Part shown: piece by piece, positions 1 through 8,281 of the stretch
Numbering within the stretch: the first letter of the stretch is position 1
Layout of the letters: each line of letters starts with the position of its first letter
DNA from: JAGPCK01 sp041675505
GTDB lineage: Bacteria; Bacteroidota; Bacteroidia; UKL13-3
NCBI GenBank assembly: GCA_041675505.1
Contig: JBAYTR010000012.1
Location: forward strand, 1 to 64,000
DNA: 64,000 nt
Direction of reading: 5' to 3'
Made by a program: the position numbers and the translations under genes
Notes under the pieces: generated by a model
Seen by the model: the letters and a program-made list of their open reading frames with translations, nothing else
Databases searched by the model: none
Told to the model about the DNA's origin: nothing

Positions 1-75
1 AATTGGATGTATGATTACAACAATAATAGGCCACATAAAGCTTTAAAAGGTAAAAGTCCTGCTATGGTAAAATAA
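1..75 (+). mobile_element. IS3-family transposase (OrfB), 3' end only
   Basis: The first 24 codons in frame 1 run to a TAA at 73-75. They carry the YNxxRPHxAL signature found at the C-terminal end of IS3-family integrase-type transposases (seen here as YNNNRPHKALKGKSP). The rest of the element lies outside the window. The AT-rich stretch after the stop, ending near GCTTACA at 115-121, is where the right terminal repeat should lie, but the matching left end is not visible, so the boundary is inferred. Confidence 0.8.
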
Positions 76-327
76 TAAAAAATGTCTACTTTAGCTTTGT
101 ACTAAAATGGGGATGCTTACACAGTTTGTGGTTGCTCAAATGTAACAGCCAACGCTAAGTGTAAAAGACTCATCCTCAATTTTTTGGGTAAAAAAGGTGA
201 TAAAAAGCAATAAATGCAAGGAGAAAGAATATATAATTGCAGATTAAGAGTAGCTGGGGATTTCGAAGCACTGAACCCGCTCTTTTTGCCAAACGCTTGT
301 TAGCGGTTCGGGCTTTTGTTTCTCGTG

Positions 328-975
328 TCATTTGTCAATAAATTCTTTTTTGTTTTTCCGTATAAAGTCAACTTGAATTTGTTGCAAGCTTTCAGTCTTA
401 TAAAGCCCGTAAAATTCCGTATCAAAGTCGTTTAAAGGATTGTCGTCATACGATTTGCTAAAACCTTCTAATGTCCCATCTTGATGTTGAGTTATTTTCG
501 GGTTCTCTTTTTCAAATGTGTCGTTGGCTCGTTTGGTCAAGTCAGCAAACTTGGTTGCTCCTACAAGCTTTAAAGCGTCTGGCAAGTGTTTATAAAACTG
601 TCCGCTTGAATTGAAATAAAATTGATTGTAACCGCCATTATTTACTTCTGTTTCTAATGCCCAAATCATATAAATAGCTTGTCTTGATTTATTCCAAGAC
701 ATCACCGTTTCATATTCTTTTTCATAGTCGGCTGCCTGTTTTTGAGAAAGATTGTCAAAAACGACTTGCAATAAATTCTCGTCCGAAGTTGTGTCAATAA
801 TTTGTTCAGTCAATTCTGTATAAATTGGTCTATTCTTAAATGCTTCAACGGAATTTGTGAGTTGCTCTTCTATTTCCTTTGAAAGTCCGCTATCGTTTTT
901 CTTTGCCTGTCCTGAACAGCCAAACAAGTTTAGAATTGTCGTTATTAATCCCATTATTACTAATGTTCTTGTCAT
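328..975 (-). CDS. DUF4375 (DMP19-like) lipoprotein
   Basis: I place the start at the ATG at 975. It gives a lipoprotein signal (MTRTLVIMGLITTILNLFGC) with the lipobox cysteine at residue 20; the longer frame up to 1053 adds a non-signal extension. The core WALETEVNNGGYNQFYFNSSG, followed by LPDALKLVGA, matches the DUF4375 domain, related to the DNA-mimic protein DMP19. The molecular role of the lipidated form is unknown; lipidation would place it in the envelope, so DNA mimicry is unlikely. It stands alone between an IS remnant and a pentapeptide gene and is AT-rich. Inverted GTTAGCGG / CCGCTAAC motifs at about 299-306 and 995-1002 flank it, which suggests cassette-like acquisition (inference). 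Confidence 0.7.
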   Translation of the reverse strand: MTRTLVIMGLITTILNLFGCSGQAKKNDSGLSKEIEEQLTNSVEAFKNRPIYTELTEQIIDTTSDENLLQVVFDNLSQKQAADYEKEYETVMSWNKSRQAIYMIWALETEVNNGGYNQFYFNSSGQFYKHLPDALKLVGATKFADLTKRANDTFEKENPKITQHQDGTLEGFSKSYDDNPLNDFDTEFYGLYKTESLQQIQVDFIRKNKKEFIDK

Positions 976-1061
976 TGTGGTGTCGTCTTTTAGCCTGACC
1001 GCTAACTTATAAATATGCGCAACTAAGTTAAAAACTTCCCCCATCACCACCAAAATACAAC

Positions 1062-1634
1062 TTAATGTATCTCTATTCCATACCGCCCCAGCAAACCCGG
1101 TAAACCGTGCAAGGAGAACTTCGCTCCTTTTATGCTGTTGAGTTCAGGATCTATGGTGTAATTAATGGAGGTACTCAAATCGGCCTTTACCAGTATGCTG
1201 TGGTCAAACACTGCTCCGGCCAAATCACATTCTTCCAACACGGCTTGTGTTAAATCGGTTTCGGTAAAATCACACTCGTGCAAAATACAGTGTGAAAATT
1301 TTGTCTTTTTTAATTGCAGGCGGTAAAAGGTAGAAAGACTGAGCAGGCAATGTGAAAAAGCTACTTCCAGTAAAAAAGGATTGCACCGTTCCATATGCAT
1401 GCCCAACATTTTGCAGTGCGTAAAGGTTACGTTTCTGAAAGCGGTATTGTTTAACACCACCGTGCTCAGGTTACATTCTTTAAACGTGCAGTCGGCAAAA
1501 ATATAGTCGGTTAAATTTACCGCTGAGAAGTTGCAGTGTGTAAACGTGCATTGCTCATACTCGCCTGCCGGCAATGGCATTGCTGTAAAATCCTGCTTAT
1601 CAAAATGTGCTCCGGTGGTGTAGACTTTTTCCAT
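1062..1634 (-). CDS. Pentapeptide repeat protein, Qnr-like
   Basis: The start at 1634 (MEKVYTTGAHF) is preferred over 1664, which adds ten non-conserved residues. The 190-residue protein is mostly A(D/N)LXX-type pentapeptide repeats (for example CTFTHCNFSAVNL, CDFTETDLTQAVLEECDLAGAVF) and should form a right-handed quadrilateral beta-helix. The length, the cysteine-rich rungs and the tail (DPELNSIKGAKFSLHGLPGLL) resemble the Qnr/MfpA group of gyrase-protecting proteins. Chromosomal relatives of Qnr are widespread and their native role is mostly unknown, so drug resistance is not claimed. It appears monocistronic and faces the same way as its neighbours. Confidence 0.8.
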   Translation of the reverse strand: MEKVYTTGAHFDKQDFTAMPLPAGEYEQCTFTHCNFSAVNLTDYIFADCTFKECNLSTVVLNNTAFRNVTFTHCKMLGMHMERCNPFLLEVAFSHCLLSLSTFYRLQLKKTKFSHCILHECDFTETDLTQAVLEECDLAGAVFDHSILVKADLSTSINYTIDPELNSIKGAKFSLHGLPGLLGRYGIEIH

Positions 1635-1702
1635 GTGTACACAAAGGTATTGATTCCGGCACAAAGAAAACTTCTGCTGCTCATGCGGTCATCTGTCGCA
1701 CA

Positions 1703-1736
1703 AAAAAACTCCCGGTTATACAACACGGGAGTTTTT
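1703..1736. terminator. Bidirectional hairpin terminator
   Basis: AAAAAACTCCCG and CGGGAGTTTTT form an inverted repeat with a short loop and A/T tracts on both sides. It lies directly downstream of the minus-strand T9SS gene. Confidence 0.75.
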
Positions 1737-1756
1737 GAATAGGAGTGAAAATGTTT

Positions 1757-3184
1757 TTAGTGTACCTGCAACTTGCCGGTTTGCAAAGTATTTCCGTTAG
1801 CTGTAAGGCGGTACAGGTATACTCCTTGCGGCAGGCTGCTTATATTAAGTGTGGTTTGTGTGCCCTCCAGTGGAGCGGTAAGCACCACCTGCCCGGTAAG
1901 GTTAAACAGGGTAACTACACCTTCGCTTACAGGCTCGGGTGAGGTGATGTTAATTTCATGGTGAGCAGGATTAGGATAAACGCTCAACATATTGTTGTGT
2001 TTCGCTTTACCGATGCCGGTGTTGAGTGGTTGCGATTTCAGCTGCACCTCATCCAAGTACAACACTGAACCTACTTGTGTAATCAATGAATCATCCCACC
2101 GTGCTGACTGAAATCCTACAATGAGGGTATCGGGAGTAACCGATGCCATTAAAGGCATTTCCATTTTTGTGTAAGTTGCGGCAGCATCCAGTTGTATGGT
2201 ATATCCGCCAACTATGGCACCGTTCTTTTTAAATTTCACAGAGGCTTCACCTTTGGAGTTTCCTGCGGGAGTGTACTTGTACCAGAACACCAGCGTATCT
2301 GCCATGCGTGTGTACGGGAAACCACCTTCTTCGTTGCATTGATTACAATTTTGCGGATAGTACCCTGTACTTACATAGTCAGGGCGGGCTTTCAGCGGTT
2401 GGTTTTCATCATCACTTAAAACTGTGGTGAGTTTTACGGCAAAGGCTCCTTTGTGTGCAGTGGTTGTTTTTACATTGGTAATTTCGCGGCCTTCTCTGGT
2501 GTACCAGTTAGCAGGAACTTCTGCAACAAAAGCATCCCACAATTCAAAGTCTCCGTTTAACTGTGCGGGCTGTACAGTAACTCCGGTAAGAGAAATACTG
2601 TCCAGTTGCAACATACTGCCGGCAACTCCCGGTGTATTGGAAGTAGCATTGCTTGATGCTGCAGCAAACATAAACGAATCGGGGGTTTGGGTAAGAGCCG
2701 GACTAAACGTTAATGAGAACGGAGTATAAGCTGTATGCTGACCATAAATCTGGTAATAGTATGCACCTATGTTTACTCCATTCTTTGAAAAGGTAATAAG
2801 GATTACCGCAGTATCTCCGGCCATCACGTTTGATTTATAGTAACCCTGAATGCCTGTGGGTTTTTGGTTGTATGCAATACCACCGTGCCACTGATCGGGA
2901 TCTTGATCCGGATTTCCGCTGGCAATGTAGGCAAACGATGAATTGCTTGCATTGGCCACCGTAGTAAGCTTTACGGCATAACTACCGTGGTAGGCATCGG
3001 CTACTTTTTCTACGTTAAAAGGTAAACCATCACGCCACACATCGCGGTTGGATGTACCAGGATAATAACGCGGATTTTCAAACGGTGAAGAGTTCCACGT
3101 TTCAAAATTCCCGTTGGGAACCGATTGCTGGGCCTGAACTAAACCCGCAATGCATAAAAAGAATACCAGTATTATTTTTTTCAT
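1757..3184 (-). CDS. T9SS-secreted protein with two PCMD-like domains
   Basis: The 475-residue product starts with a classical signal peptide (MKKIILVFFLCIAGLVQA). Two related beta-rich blocks follow at about residues 20-195 and 205-385. Each begins with the pattern NGxFExW and contains (G)xxAVKLTT, resembling the PCMD / jelly-roll carbohydrate-metabolism domain. The C-terminus (about 400-475) begins VYPNPAHHEINI and ends LPQGVYLYRLTANGNTL, a type A T9SS sorting tail. The protein is therefore expected to cross the outer membrane and be cell-surface attached or released. Ligand unknown. It appears to be a single-gene unit with its own terminator at 1703-1736. Confidence 0.85.
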   Translation of the reverse strand: MKKIILVFFLCIAGLVQAQQSVPNGNFETWNSSPFENPRYYPGTSNRDVWRDGLPFNVEKVADAYHGSYAVKLTTVANASNSSFAYIASGNPDQDPDQWHGGIAYNQKPTGIQGYYKSNVMAGDTAVILITFSKNGVNIGAYYYQIYGQHTAYTPFSLTFSPALTQTPDSFMFAAASSNATSNTPGVAGSMLQLDSISLTGVTVQPAQLNGDFELWDAFVAEVPANWYTREGREITNVKTTTAHKGAFAVKLTTVLSDDENQPLKARPDYVSTGYYPQNCNQCNEEGGFPYTRMADTLVFWYKYTPAGNSKGEASVKFKKNGAIVGGYTIQLDAAATYTKMEMPLMASVTPDTLIVGFQSARWDDSLITQVGSVLYLDEVQLKSQPLNTGIGKAKHNNMLSVYPNPAHHEINITSPEPVSEGVVTLFNLTGQVVLTAPLEGTQTTLNISSLPQGVYLYRLTANGNTLQTGKLQVH

Positions 3185-3324
3185 ACGCTGTACAACTGTA
3201 TTTACCGTGCCGTTGGTGCACGTTTAAATTAAAGGGATGAGCCGGCTCCGAACGTAAAAAATTACAGGGAGAATTAACTCCGCACCCATCTTGCAACAAA
3301 GGTATACAGCTGCCTTTTAGTTAA

Positions 3325-3342
3325 TTATGACAATTGTCATAA
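3325..3342. promoter_or_regulatory. Perfect 18-bp palindrome, possible operator
   Basis: TTATGACAATTGTCATAA is its own reverse complement. It sits in the spacer between the start of the T9SS gene (3184) and the end of the START-like gene (3405). The TGAC-N4-GTCA core has the geometry of a Crp/Fnr-superfamily site. No binding protein is proven. Confidence 0.4.
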
Positions 3343-3404
3343 ACAAAACTGAATAACATCAGGAAAAAGAAGGGGGGCAAAAAAGTGCTATACCAAAGCG
3401 CGTA

Positions 3405-3833
3405 TTAACCTGCTGACTCCACACGCTTTTTAAGTTCCTCGTTCATTTGCATAAAACCGGGGCGGGTTTTTGTTTCCAGCATGCGATTAAATAATGGGAC
3501 AAGTAAACCGCTGAAATTTTCTCCGTGTACAAACGTGGTGGTTCCGTCACCGTTATCGTGCAACAGAAAATAATGCTCTCCGTCAAACAAGCCTTGTAAG
3601 AAAAGTTTTCCTTTCCACCGTAATTCGGAGTGTTCGGTGTAAGCCAATACTTGAGGTGTAAATTTCATGCCGGGTAAACTCACTTTTATTTTTTGCCCCA
3701 CCACCGGCAAACCTTCCAATGAGTGAACAAATGAGTTCCACTGCGGGTACTCCTTAAATTGTGTGAATACCTGCCACACGTGTTGTGGTGTAGCGTTGAT
3801 GATAATTTGTGTAGTAATATTTTTAGTTGCCAT
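3405..3833 (-). CDS. SRPBCC (START/Bet v1-like) family protein
   Basis: The start at 3833 gives MATKNITTQIIINATPQHVW, the usual beginning of a polyketide-cyclase/START-like fold; the longer frame to 3890 runs through a probable regulatory site. The 142-residue protein carries the family pattern VWQVFTQFKEYPQWNSF and ends with a long amphipathic helix (MLETKTRPGFMQMNEELKKR). Members bind hydrophobic ligands in a deep cavity; the ligand here is unknown. The gene lies just downstream of a Crp/Fnr regulator gene, with an FNR-like box in the spacer, so control by that regulator is plausible. Confidence 0.75.
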   Translation of the reverse strand: MATKNITTQIIINATPQHVWQVFTQFKEYPQWNSFVHSLEGLPVVGQKIKVSLPGMKFTPQVLAYTEHSELRWKGKLFLQGLFDGEHYFLLHDNGDGTTTFVHGENFSGLLVPLFNRMLETKTRPGFMQMNEELKKRVESAG

Positions 3834-3883
3834 GTGGTGTTGTTTGAACGGAACAAAGTTGCCACTTAGTTGAATAACAACGC

Positions 3884-3897
3884 TTGACATATATCAA
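3884..3897. promoter_or_regulatory. FNR-like box upstream of the START-like gene
   Basis: TTGACATATATCAA matches TTGAT-N4-ATCAA at nine of ten defined positions, and the inverted repeat extends to CTTGA...TCAAG (3883-3898). It is centred about 57 bases upstream of the start codon at 3833 and lies next to the 3' end of a Crp/Fnr regulator gene. Confidence 0.5.
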
Positions 3898-3912
3898 GAA
3901 AACAGGGCTGTT

Positions 3913-4491
3913 TTACAGTTGAAGGTGTTTAGCTCTGATGCGGCTGAAGGTTTCAGGAGTCATGCCCAGCATGGAGGCAATAAACTGCAAAGGCACCTGA
4001 TTGAAGAGTTCTTTGTTCTGTTCAAATAACAAGCGGTAACGTTCCTCCGCATTCATGGAAAGGTGGGTAAACACACGATCTTCTAACGTGATAAAACATT
4101 TGGCAATAAAACATTTCTCCAGATGGGGCCACTTGGGCACTAACTGACTGAGGCGATTGTAGTCGTCTTTATAAATGGTATAGAGTTCCGCATCAGTGAG
4201 TGCTTGTATGTAAAATCGAGCAGGTTGATTAAAAATCAAACTACCCAGTTCAGTAATAAAATAACCGGGTGAAGCTATCCATTGCGTAATTTCTTTGTCA
4301 TCCTTGTAGGCATATATTCGAAACAATCCGCTTTTGATAAAACTTAACTTATCACCGTATTGACCTGTTTTAAGAAAATAATCTCCCTTACTAAGCCGGG
4401 CAGTTTTAAACAGTCCGCTTATCACAGCCAGTTCTTCATCTGCCACACCAAAATATTCCTGAATGTATTTTTCCAGCTCAGCCATGTGCAA
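3913..4491 (-). CDS. Crp/Fnr-family transcriptional regulator
   Basis: The protein of 190-192 residues has an N-terminal cyclic-nucleotide-binding-type beta-roll (about 10-115; KGDYFLKTGQYGDKLSFIKSG) and a short C-terminal helix-turn-helix (VPLQFIASMLGMTPETFSRI). This layout is typical of the small Bacteroidetes Crp/Fnr group. No N-terminal cysteine cluster is seen, so an oxygen-sensing Fe-S cluster of the FNR type is unlikely. The start is either 4491 or the internal ATG at 4485. The coding sequence overlaps the end of the upstream acetyltransferase gene by 14 bases (or 8), which indicates coupling. Confidence 0.85.
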   Translation of the reverse strand: MHMAELEKYIQEYFGVADEELAVISGLFKTARLSKGDYFLKTGQYGDKLSFIKSGLFRIYAYKDDKEITQWIASPGYFITELGSLIFNQPARFYIQALTDAELYTIYKDDYNRLSQLVPKWPHLEKCFIAKCFITLEDRVFTHLSMNAEERYRLLFEQNKELFNQVPLQFIASMLGMTPETFSRIRAKHLQL

Positions 4492-5002
4492 TTTTTTTGA
4501 TACTGAACAACTGCAACTCTTCCGTACTATCCGGAAAATAAACCGGTCCTTTATGCTCCATACCCAGTTTAGTTAAAAGCTTTACTGATTTTTCATTTTG
4601 TGCCAGAGTAATTGCTGCAATTTCTTTCAAACCCAACGTATCAACAGCATAATGCAATGTTGCCGTGGCTGCTTCAAATGCATAACCCAAACCGTTAAAC
4701 TCCGGCAAAAATGCAAAACCTATATCGGGGTATTCGAGTGTATCGCGGTTAATGATACCACACATGCCTATGGGTAAATTGTCTTCTTGTTTTTCAACCA
4801 ACCACAAGCCGTACCCATTTACCTCATAACTGAGCATAGGGCCATTTAGTAAATACTGCTCCGCTTGTGCGGTGTTGTGTACATTACGGTCGCCTATGTA
4901 GTTGAGCCAGCCTTCGCTGTTGAGCAATTGAATAACAAATGCCGCATCACTCAACACAAATGGTCGAAGCTGCAAACGTTCTGTTTTGATAATGTAGTTC
5001 AC
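4478..5002 (-). CDS. GNAT-family N-acetyltransferase (RimJ/RimL-like)
   Basis: The 174-residue protein begins TERLQLRPFVLSDAAFVIQLL and contains DIGFAFLPEFNGLGYAFEAA and LAQNEKSVKLLTKLGM. These are the acetyl-CoA binding motif region and the N-x-x-S-x-x-L-x-x-L/K-G pattern of the RimJ/RimL subgroup, which acetylates protein N-termini or small amines; the substrate cannot be told. It is the first gene of a two-gene unit with the Crp/Fnr gene, which overlaps its 3' end. About a dozen bases separate its start from the end of the DUF1801 fusion gene, so the unit may begin further upstream. Confidence 0.85.
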   Translation of the reverse strand: MNYIIKTERLQLRPFVLSDAAFVIQLLNSEGWLNYIGDRNVHNTAQAEQYLLNGPMLSYEVNGYGLWLVEKQEDNLPIGMCGIINRDTLEYPDIGFAFLPEFNGLGYAFEAATATLHYAVDTLGLKEIAAITLAQNEKSVKLLTKLGMEHKGPVYFPDSTEELQLFSIKKIAHG

Positions 5003-5014
5003 TTTGTCAATTGA

Positions 5015-5653
5015 TTATTTATCGAGCGCTTTTAACACCTGTTTTACCTTAGGCAAACTGGAGGGACCAAAGCCGTGCAATGCCAGCAACTGTGCCTCGC
5101 TACAGGCGCGCAATTTTTTAATAGTGGTAATGCCGGCATGTTCTAACGCTCTGCGCGCAGGTGCCCCGAAGGAACTTAAAAAATCAGCCGCAGGCGTGCG
5201 TTCCTTTTCACACTTGGGGCAGGTGGGGCAATCACTGCTTTTAATGTAGGTATGTCCTTTGGCACAAGTGCGCTGGTTCTTTTTACTATTTTTGGCCGCA
5301 GCTTTTTCGGTGTCTTCCTGAACACGGTACTTCACCATGCGTTGAATAAGTTCAACGGGCAAGGGTTGGTTGAAAGGCAACTGCACAGCACCTTTGGAGG
5401 TAGCAAATTTTTTCAGCTCCTTTTCAAATACCACTATGGGCGATGAGGTAGGATAAAAACCAATGTGATTTTTATTGGCGGCAAAATACACCAACACCGT
5501 GTGTAGTTTAAACGCGGGCATACCGTAACTGATACACTCCTGTGCCTGAGGGGCGGCTTTGTGTATGGCTGCTCTCAGCTTTTCGAGTTGTACACGCACC
5601 TCAGCAGGGAATTGCGTTATGTAGTCGTTGATGTCTTTGAATGCAGGTGCCAT
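5015..5653 (-). CDS. DUF1801 / zinc-ribbon / helix-hairpin-helix fusion protein
   Basis: This 212-residue protein is modular. Residues 1-115 are a DUF1801 (YdhG-like) domain (KAAPQAQECISYGMPAFKLH...IGFYPTSSPI). Residues about 128-150 hold four cysteines as C-x-K-G-H...C-PTC-PKC, a probable zinc ribbon. Residues about 155-212 (FGAPARRALEHAGITTIKKL...LHGFGPSSLPKVKQVL) are a helix-hairpin-helix domain like the RNA polymerase alpha C-terminal domain. The last two parts suggest nucleic-acid binding. DUF1801 proteins have been linked to iron handling in some bacteria, but the activity here is unknown. The three parts are visible; the function is not. Confidence 0.75.
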   Translation of the reverse strand: MAPAFKDINDYITQFPAEVRVQLEKLRAAIHKAAPQAQECISYGMPAFKLHTVLVYFAANKNHIGFYPTSSPIVVFEKELKKFATSKGAVQLPFNQPLPVELIQRMVKYRVQEDTEKAAAKNSKKNQRTCAKGHTYIKSSDCPTCPKCEKERTPAADFLSSFGAPARRALEHAGITTIKKLRACSEAQLLALHGFGPSSLPKVKQVLKALDK

Positions 5654-5729
5654 AGATTTGAAATTTGTAAAGCGAATATACGAAGCGCTGCAAAGATTAG
5701 CACAAACGTATGACTAATTCATCGTTACA

Positions 5730-6161
5730 TCAGTTGCTGATCAGTTCATACTCCTCGTACCTGAATACACGTGCATGTGCAGGTTTAAAGTCGCCAACAG
5801 AAACGTAGCTTTCAGGAATACCTTTATCTACATAAAACCTTCCTGTAAATTTAATTCTGGTGCGCACAGAAAATACCATGGACGGAGGCAATGCGTTCAA
5901 TGTATCTGCAGGCTCAATAAAAAAACAATCTTCCTCGCGTGCCTCGTAATCAGGTGTGGTGGTGTAATGGTGTGTGCTTAACCAGTGAGGGCAATCGCAG
6001 GCCCAGGCCACATACACTGCCTCTATTGTTTGTGTTTCATCAGCAAGAATAAACGGACGGTCAAAAAAATTACGGGCCACTTTCAGGTACAAAAACAACC
6101 CGATAAATAATCCGAAGATGATAAAAATACGGAATTTATTGATGTGCCTTACTGTACTCAT
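5730..6161 (-). CDS. Hypothetical single-pass membrane protein
   Basis: This 143-residue protein has one N-terminal membrane segment (about residues 11-33, FRIFIIFGLFIGLFLYLKVA) and a soluble part predicted outside the cytoplasm. The soluble part contains CDCPHW and a further Cys in EEDCFF, so a disulfide is possible. I do not recognise a family. Its start lies one base after the stop of the glycosyltransferase gene, so it is the last gene of the glycan operon. A role in export or modification of the product is only an inference from position. Confidence 0.65.
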   Translation of the reverse strand: MSTVRHINKFRIFIIFGLFIGLFLYLKVARNFFDRPFILADETQTIEAVYVAWACDCPHWLSTHHYTTTPDYEAREEDCFFIEPADTLNALPPSMVFSVRTRIKFTGRFYVDKGIPESYVSVGDFKPAHARVFRYEEYELISN

Positions 6162-6162
6162 G

Positions 6163-7035
6163 TTACATCAGTTTATAATTTTTGTACTCTCCCGGTCTCC
6201 AACCTGTAAGGCGTTCCACTATATGCAGCAGCCATATTTTAAACGTGTACTTTTTACGGCTGGGGTCAAAACCCAAATCCCAGTTAATACGTTGAATACG
6301 CTCCTGCATTACCTGCGGATGTGTACCGGTAAACTTCTGCAAAGAATCAATTCCTGAATAATCAAACTGCTCCCCTTTGGGTACATTTTTATCTACCCAC
6401 GTATCATCATGCCACATGCGGTGAAAACTTTGCTGCTTGGCCATCATGTCCTTGGGATGTTTTACCCAACCGTAATGGTGAATGTAAGCCTCCACAGGTT
6501 TTACAAGCAACTTGCTGCCATCATCTTTACGAAAGCCCTGTGCATCGCGGTAAGAACGTATGTGTCGGTTGTTCTTAATCACCCGTATTTCTTTGCGGTA
6601 CCATTTGCGGCTGTCGCCCAAGTAATCATAACTCCCGTAAAAATGACGGTAGTTAAACAGCAATCCGTCTACCTGCTCTTCGTCTTTCCACTTCTCCATG
6701 GCGTGCAACAATACCTCCCTACCTCCTTCATGAAAACACTCATCACCTTGTATATAAAAGGCCCAGTCGGCATCAGGGTTTACGGCATCAAATGCTTTGT
6801 TGGTTTCCACGGCCAACACCTGCCCGCCCTCCCGCAAACTATCGTCCCACACGGTCTCCAGTATTTTAATTTTAGGAGAGTTAATACTTTGTATCAGTCC
6901 CAGAGTATCGTCTTCTGATTTACCCACCGCTACTACCACCTCATCACATACAGGAAGTATGGAATTAATCGCTTCGACAATAGGGTAATCAAATTTTATG
7001 GCATTGCGTACAAAAGTAAATCCGCTAACGAGCAT
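6163..7035 (-). CDS. Family 2-like glycosyltransferase
   Basis: The 290-residue protein begins GFTFVRNAIKFDYPIVEAIN, then DEVVVAVGKSEDDTLGLI and DWAFYIQGDECFHE. These are the nucleotide-sugar binding region and the acidic QxDE-type motif of GT-A fold family 2 enzymes. There is no membrane anchor, but the basic C-terminal region (RRKYTFKIWLLHIVERLTGW) could associate with the membrane. It overlaps the end of the O-antigen ligase gene by 11 bases, consistent with coupled translation in the operon. Donor and acceptor sugars are unknown. Confidence 0.8.
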   Translation of the reverse strand: MLVSGFTFVRNAIKFDYPIVEAINSILPVCDEVVVAVGKSEDDTLGLIQSINSPKIKILETVWDDSLREGGQVLAVETNKAFDAVNPDADWAFYIQGDECFHEGGREVLLHAMEKWKDEEQVDGLLFNYRHFYGSYDYLGDSRKWYRKEIRVIKNNRHIRSYRDAQGFRKDDGSKLLVKPVEAYIHHYGWVKHPKDMMAKQQSFHRMWHDDTWVDKNVPKGEQFDYSGIDSLQKFTGTHPQVMQERIQRINWDLGFDPSRKKYTFKIWLLHIVERLTGWRPGEYKNYKLM

Positions 7036-8281
7036 CAGAAGTTGGTTTATGCATCCAGAGCGGAAGCAGAATGAAGGTAATAGCTACAGCAACACCCAGC
7101 TGGGTTTCCAGGGTAGGTTCCACCATAAACGAAAGGCTCACGATGGTATAATTTATCAGAACAGGCATTACTTTTTCCTTCCACGCAAAGAGCAACGGGT
7201 AATAAAAAGAAACACAAAAGATGAGCAATCCAAGCAAACCTGTTGCAGCAAAATAATAGATAAACTGGTTGTGCGGAATAATGCGGTTGCGTGGTGCAAT
7301 GGTGGGATGGTCATTGATGTAACGCTCCTGAAGTTTATCTTCCAAATCACCCAGTCCGCAACCTAAGAGGTAATTTTCTGAAGCAATCTCGAACGCAATC
7401 TGATACGAAAGAAAACGTGTACCCATAGGGTAATTGTTTACACTTTGCCCCGATTGGTAATGTTGCAAATCATTGGTAGTGTTAACCGTTTTATTGCGCA
7501 ATGTAGGCGAAAGATAAATAGCAGCTACAGGAAGCAAAGCCAGAATGCCCAATAACACCAGCCCCTGAACATATCTTTTCTTTTGTATGATAAAGGTGTA
7601 CACAACAAGCAATAAACTTACTGCATAAAAACCCAACATACCGCTGCGCACAGAATAAATGTGCATGAAAATAATGAGGAAGATGCCGGCAGCCAATACT
7701 GCTTTTTTCTCCTGCGCATAACGAATGTAATAATCCCCTGTGTACAGATAATAGCAGGTAAATATGCCTATGGCCAACAATAAACTGAGCCGCACATGAT
7801 TTACATGAAACGGATTAGGAATTACTTTACTGTGCAAATAAGAGGTGTTGATGGCGTCAAAATTGGCTGCATAAATGAAGAGGCTCCCCAACGTAACCAC
7901 CAACAAAAAACCGATAAAAAAATACAACACGGCATAGTATTGTTTTTTGCTTAACGGACGCAGATTGGCGAAGGCAAAGGGCAAGGCAAACGTGGGTGCC
8001 TGTATTTGTATACGTTCCCAAAAGTAATGTGTATTGTCACTGTAAAAATAGGTAGGCAGTAAAAACAAAAAACTCACTGAAAAAATGAGCAGCAGTTTAT
8101 TGGTGTAAAAATTGCGCAACAATTGCGCGGGTGAGTTACTGAGCAAAGCCGTAAGCAATAAACCTCCCATAGCCAGGCTGGGCAATACCCTTGCGAACTC
8201 CAGCAAAAAAATACCGGCCATAAGCAACATCAGAAAGAAGCACGTTAACTGCTCCTGCTTTTCGCGTATGCTATTCATCAT
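7025..8281 (-). CDS. O-antigen ligase / polymerase family membrane protein
   Basis: The 418-residue protein has about ten hydrophobic segments and the Wzy_C-type signature. The large loop around RFLSYQIAFEIASENYLLGCGLGD is followed by IPHNQFIYYFAATGLLGLLIF, where the HNQ...GLLG motif is typical of WaaL/Wzy proteins. Such enzymes transfer or polymerise undecaprenyl-linked glycans at the outer face of the inner membrane. Ligase and polymerase cannot be separated by sequence alone. It overlaps both neighbours by about 11 bases within the glycan operon, which also encodes an MBOAT acyltransferase. Confidence 0.85.
   Translation of the reverse strand: MMNSIREKQEQLTCFFLMLLMAGIFLLEFARVLPSLAMGGLLLTALLSNSPAQLLRNFYTNKLLLIFSVSFLFLLPTYFYSDNTHYFWERIQIQAPTFALPFAFANLRPLSKKQYYAVLYFFIGFLLVVTLGSLFIYAANFDAINTSYLHSKVIPNPFHVNHVRLSLLLAIGIFTCYYLYTGDYYIRYAQEKKAVLAAGIFLIIFMHIYSVRSGMLGFYAVSLLLVVYTFIIQKKRYVQGLVLLGILALLPVAAIYLSPTLRNKTVNTTNDLQHYQSGQSVNNYPMGTRFLSYQIAFEIASENYLLGCGLGDLEDKLQERYINDHPTIAPRNRIIPHNQFIYYFAATGLLGLLIFCVSFYYPLLFAWKEKVMPVLINYTIVSLSFMVEPTLETQLGVAVAITFILLPLWMHKPTSDAR

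Noticed and set aside
1062..1634. Quinolone resistance gene
   Set aside because: The protein is Qnr-like in repeat pattern and tail, but resistance activity cannot be inferred from a chromosomal pentapeptide protein.
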